A stretch of DNA of 64,000 bases from DATFVB01 sp963714035 (GTDB lineage Bacteria; Acidobacteriota; Thermoanaerobaculia; UBA5066; DATFVB01), in NCBI GenBank assembly GCA_963714035.1, contig OY970224.1:930001-994000 (forward strand). Direction: 5' to 3'. The position numbers were made by a program, and so were the translations under genes. Each line of letters starts with the position of its first letter. Position 1 is the stretch's first letter. This document shows positions 63,643-64,000 of this stretch, piece by piece. The notes under the pieces are model-generated. The model was not told the DNA's origin. It ran no database searches and saw only the letters and a list, made by a program, of their open reading frames with translations.

Positions 63643-64000
63643 GGATCCTTTCGCGCGAGCGGCATCGTCATGCACCGCGGGCCGCCGCGCGCGCGGGAGA
63701 GCTCCGGACCCGCGATCTGGATCGCGTACTTGTTGTCGGTCCAGAGCTCGAGCTCCTCGCGCCCCATCAGGATGTCGTCCTCGTACAGGATCCGGTAGCC
63801 GTTCCGCGAGAGCTCCTCCGCGGTCCGGACGTTGCGCTCGTAGCAGACGATGACGCCCGGCGCGAGGGCGAACGCGTTGGCGCCGTCGGTCCATTGCTCC
63901 CGCTGCTGGTGGATGGGGTCGTACCCGCCGCACGCCACCGGCTTCAGATCGATTCCGTTCTGCTTCAGGACCTGGAGAAGCGGGCCCTTCGACGTGTAGG
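63639..64000 (-). CDS. arcA: Arginine deiminase, C-terminal part (N-terminus off the window)
   Basis: The visible ~120 residues read LLQVLKQNGIDLKPVACGGY, DPIHQQREQWTDGANAFALA, GVIVCYERNVRT, and the C-terminal GGPRCMTMPLARKDP, whose Cys is the active-site nucleophile of arginine deiminase. It hydrolyses arginine to citrulline and ammonia. The frame is open at the right edge. The stop overlaps the arcC start (GTGA); an internal ATG at 63938 is not the true start. Confidence 0.94.
   Translation of the reverse strand, partial: YTSKGPLLQVLKQNGIDLKPVACGGYDPIHQQREQWTDGANAFALAPGVIVCYERNVRTAEELSRNGYRILYEDDILMGREELELWTDNKYAIQIAGPELSRARGGPRCMTMPLARKDP

Overview
The window is a high-GC (roughly 70 %), gene-dense chromosome segment from a diderm bacterium. 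Signs of an outer membrane are an LpxL-type acyltransferase, a probable outer-membrane beta-barrel, a TonB-like protein, a PEGA-type Ser/Thr kinase and a secreted SLH-repeat protein. The mix (fused alpha/beta 2-oxo acid dehydrogenase E1, archaeal-type GAPDH homologue, FHA-GAF-cyclase, many intergenic repeat families) suggests Acidobacteriota, perhaps the Thermoanaerobaculia. That assignment is an inference; no rRNA gene is present.

1-26 kb: an aminotransferase cut by the left edge; a divergent CaCA-type exchanger; a SpoU RNA methylase; AMMECR1 with an alpha/beta hydrolase and a newly noticed 44-aa overlapping ORF; a type II GAPDH-like enzyme; the E1 fusion and a GT-C membrane protein; a Nudix / NYN-LOTUS / thioesterase / lytic transglycosylase run; an SLH protein with a textbook promoter and terminator; XerD behind a 2-isopropylmalate-synthase-like enzyme; a WxWxIP flavoprotein divergent from an LpxL-like acyltransferase; radical SAM and beta-oxidation genes (enoyl-CoA hydratase, 3-hydroxyacyl-CoA dehydrogenase, thiolase); and a serine hydrolase with a MITE-like element at its stop codon.

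26-48 kb: a Ser/Thr kinase-TPR-TrmB run; pgsA; an overlapping cell-wall/sugar cluster (zinc-finger/NodB deacetylase, phosphohexomutase, PBP1A); a translation cluster (rpsF-rpsR-DUF2232-rplI, then prs-rplY-pth); a 167-bp tandem repeat; a GDP-mannose epimerase-like gene; an outer-membrane protein; and a hybrid histidine kinase.

48.2-57.5 kb: an integrated element of about 9.2 kb in a tRNA-Gln(UUG) gene, bounded by a perfect 34-bp direct repeat. It carries a tyrosine integrase with a coupled 52-aa basic protein, HTH/excisionase-like proteins, a translationally coupled HTH - zinc-ribbon - prim-pol/D5/SF3 replication operon, a XRE regulator, two envelope-type cargo proteins and a three-gene operon of unknown function. 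No capsid, tail or conjugation gene is visible. It looks like a phage-satellite or integrative-plasmid-like element and is the best candidate for an undescribed system.

57.5-64 kb: repeats, a beta-repeat protein, the FHA-GAF adenylate cyclase, a TonB-like protein, and an arginine-deiminase operon (arcA-arcC-argF/arcB) running off the right edge.

Across the window many genes have a TANNAT-type -10 hexamer 6-8 nt before the start codon and no ribosome binding site, which points to widespread leaderless transcription. Several families of dispersed palindromic extragenic repeats fill the intergenic gaps.
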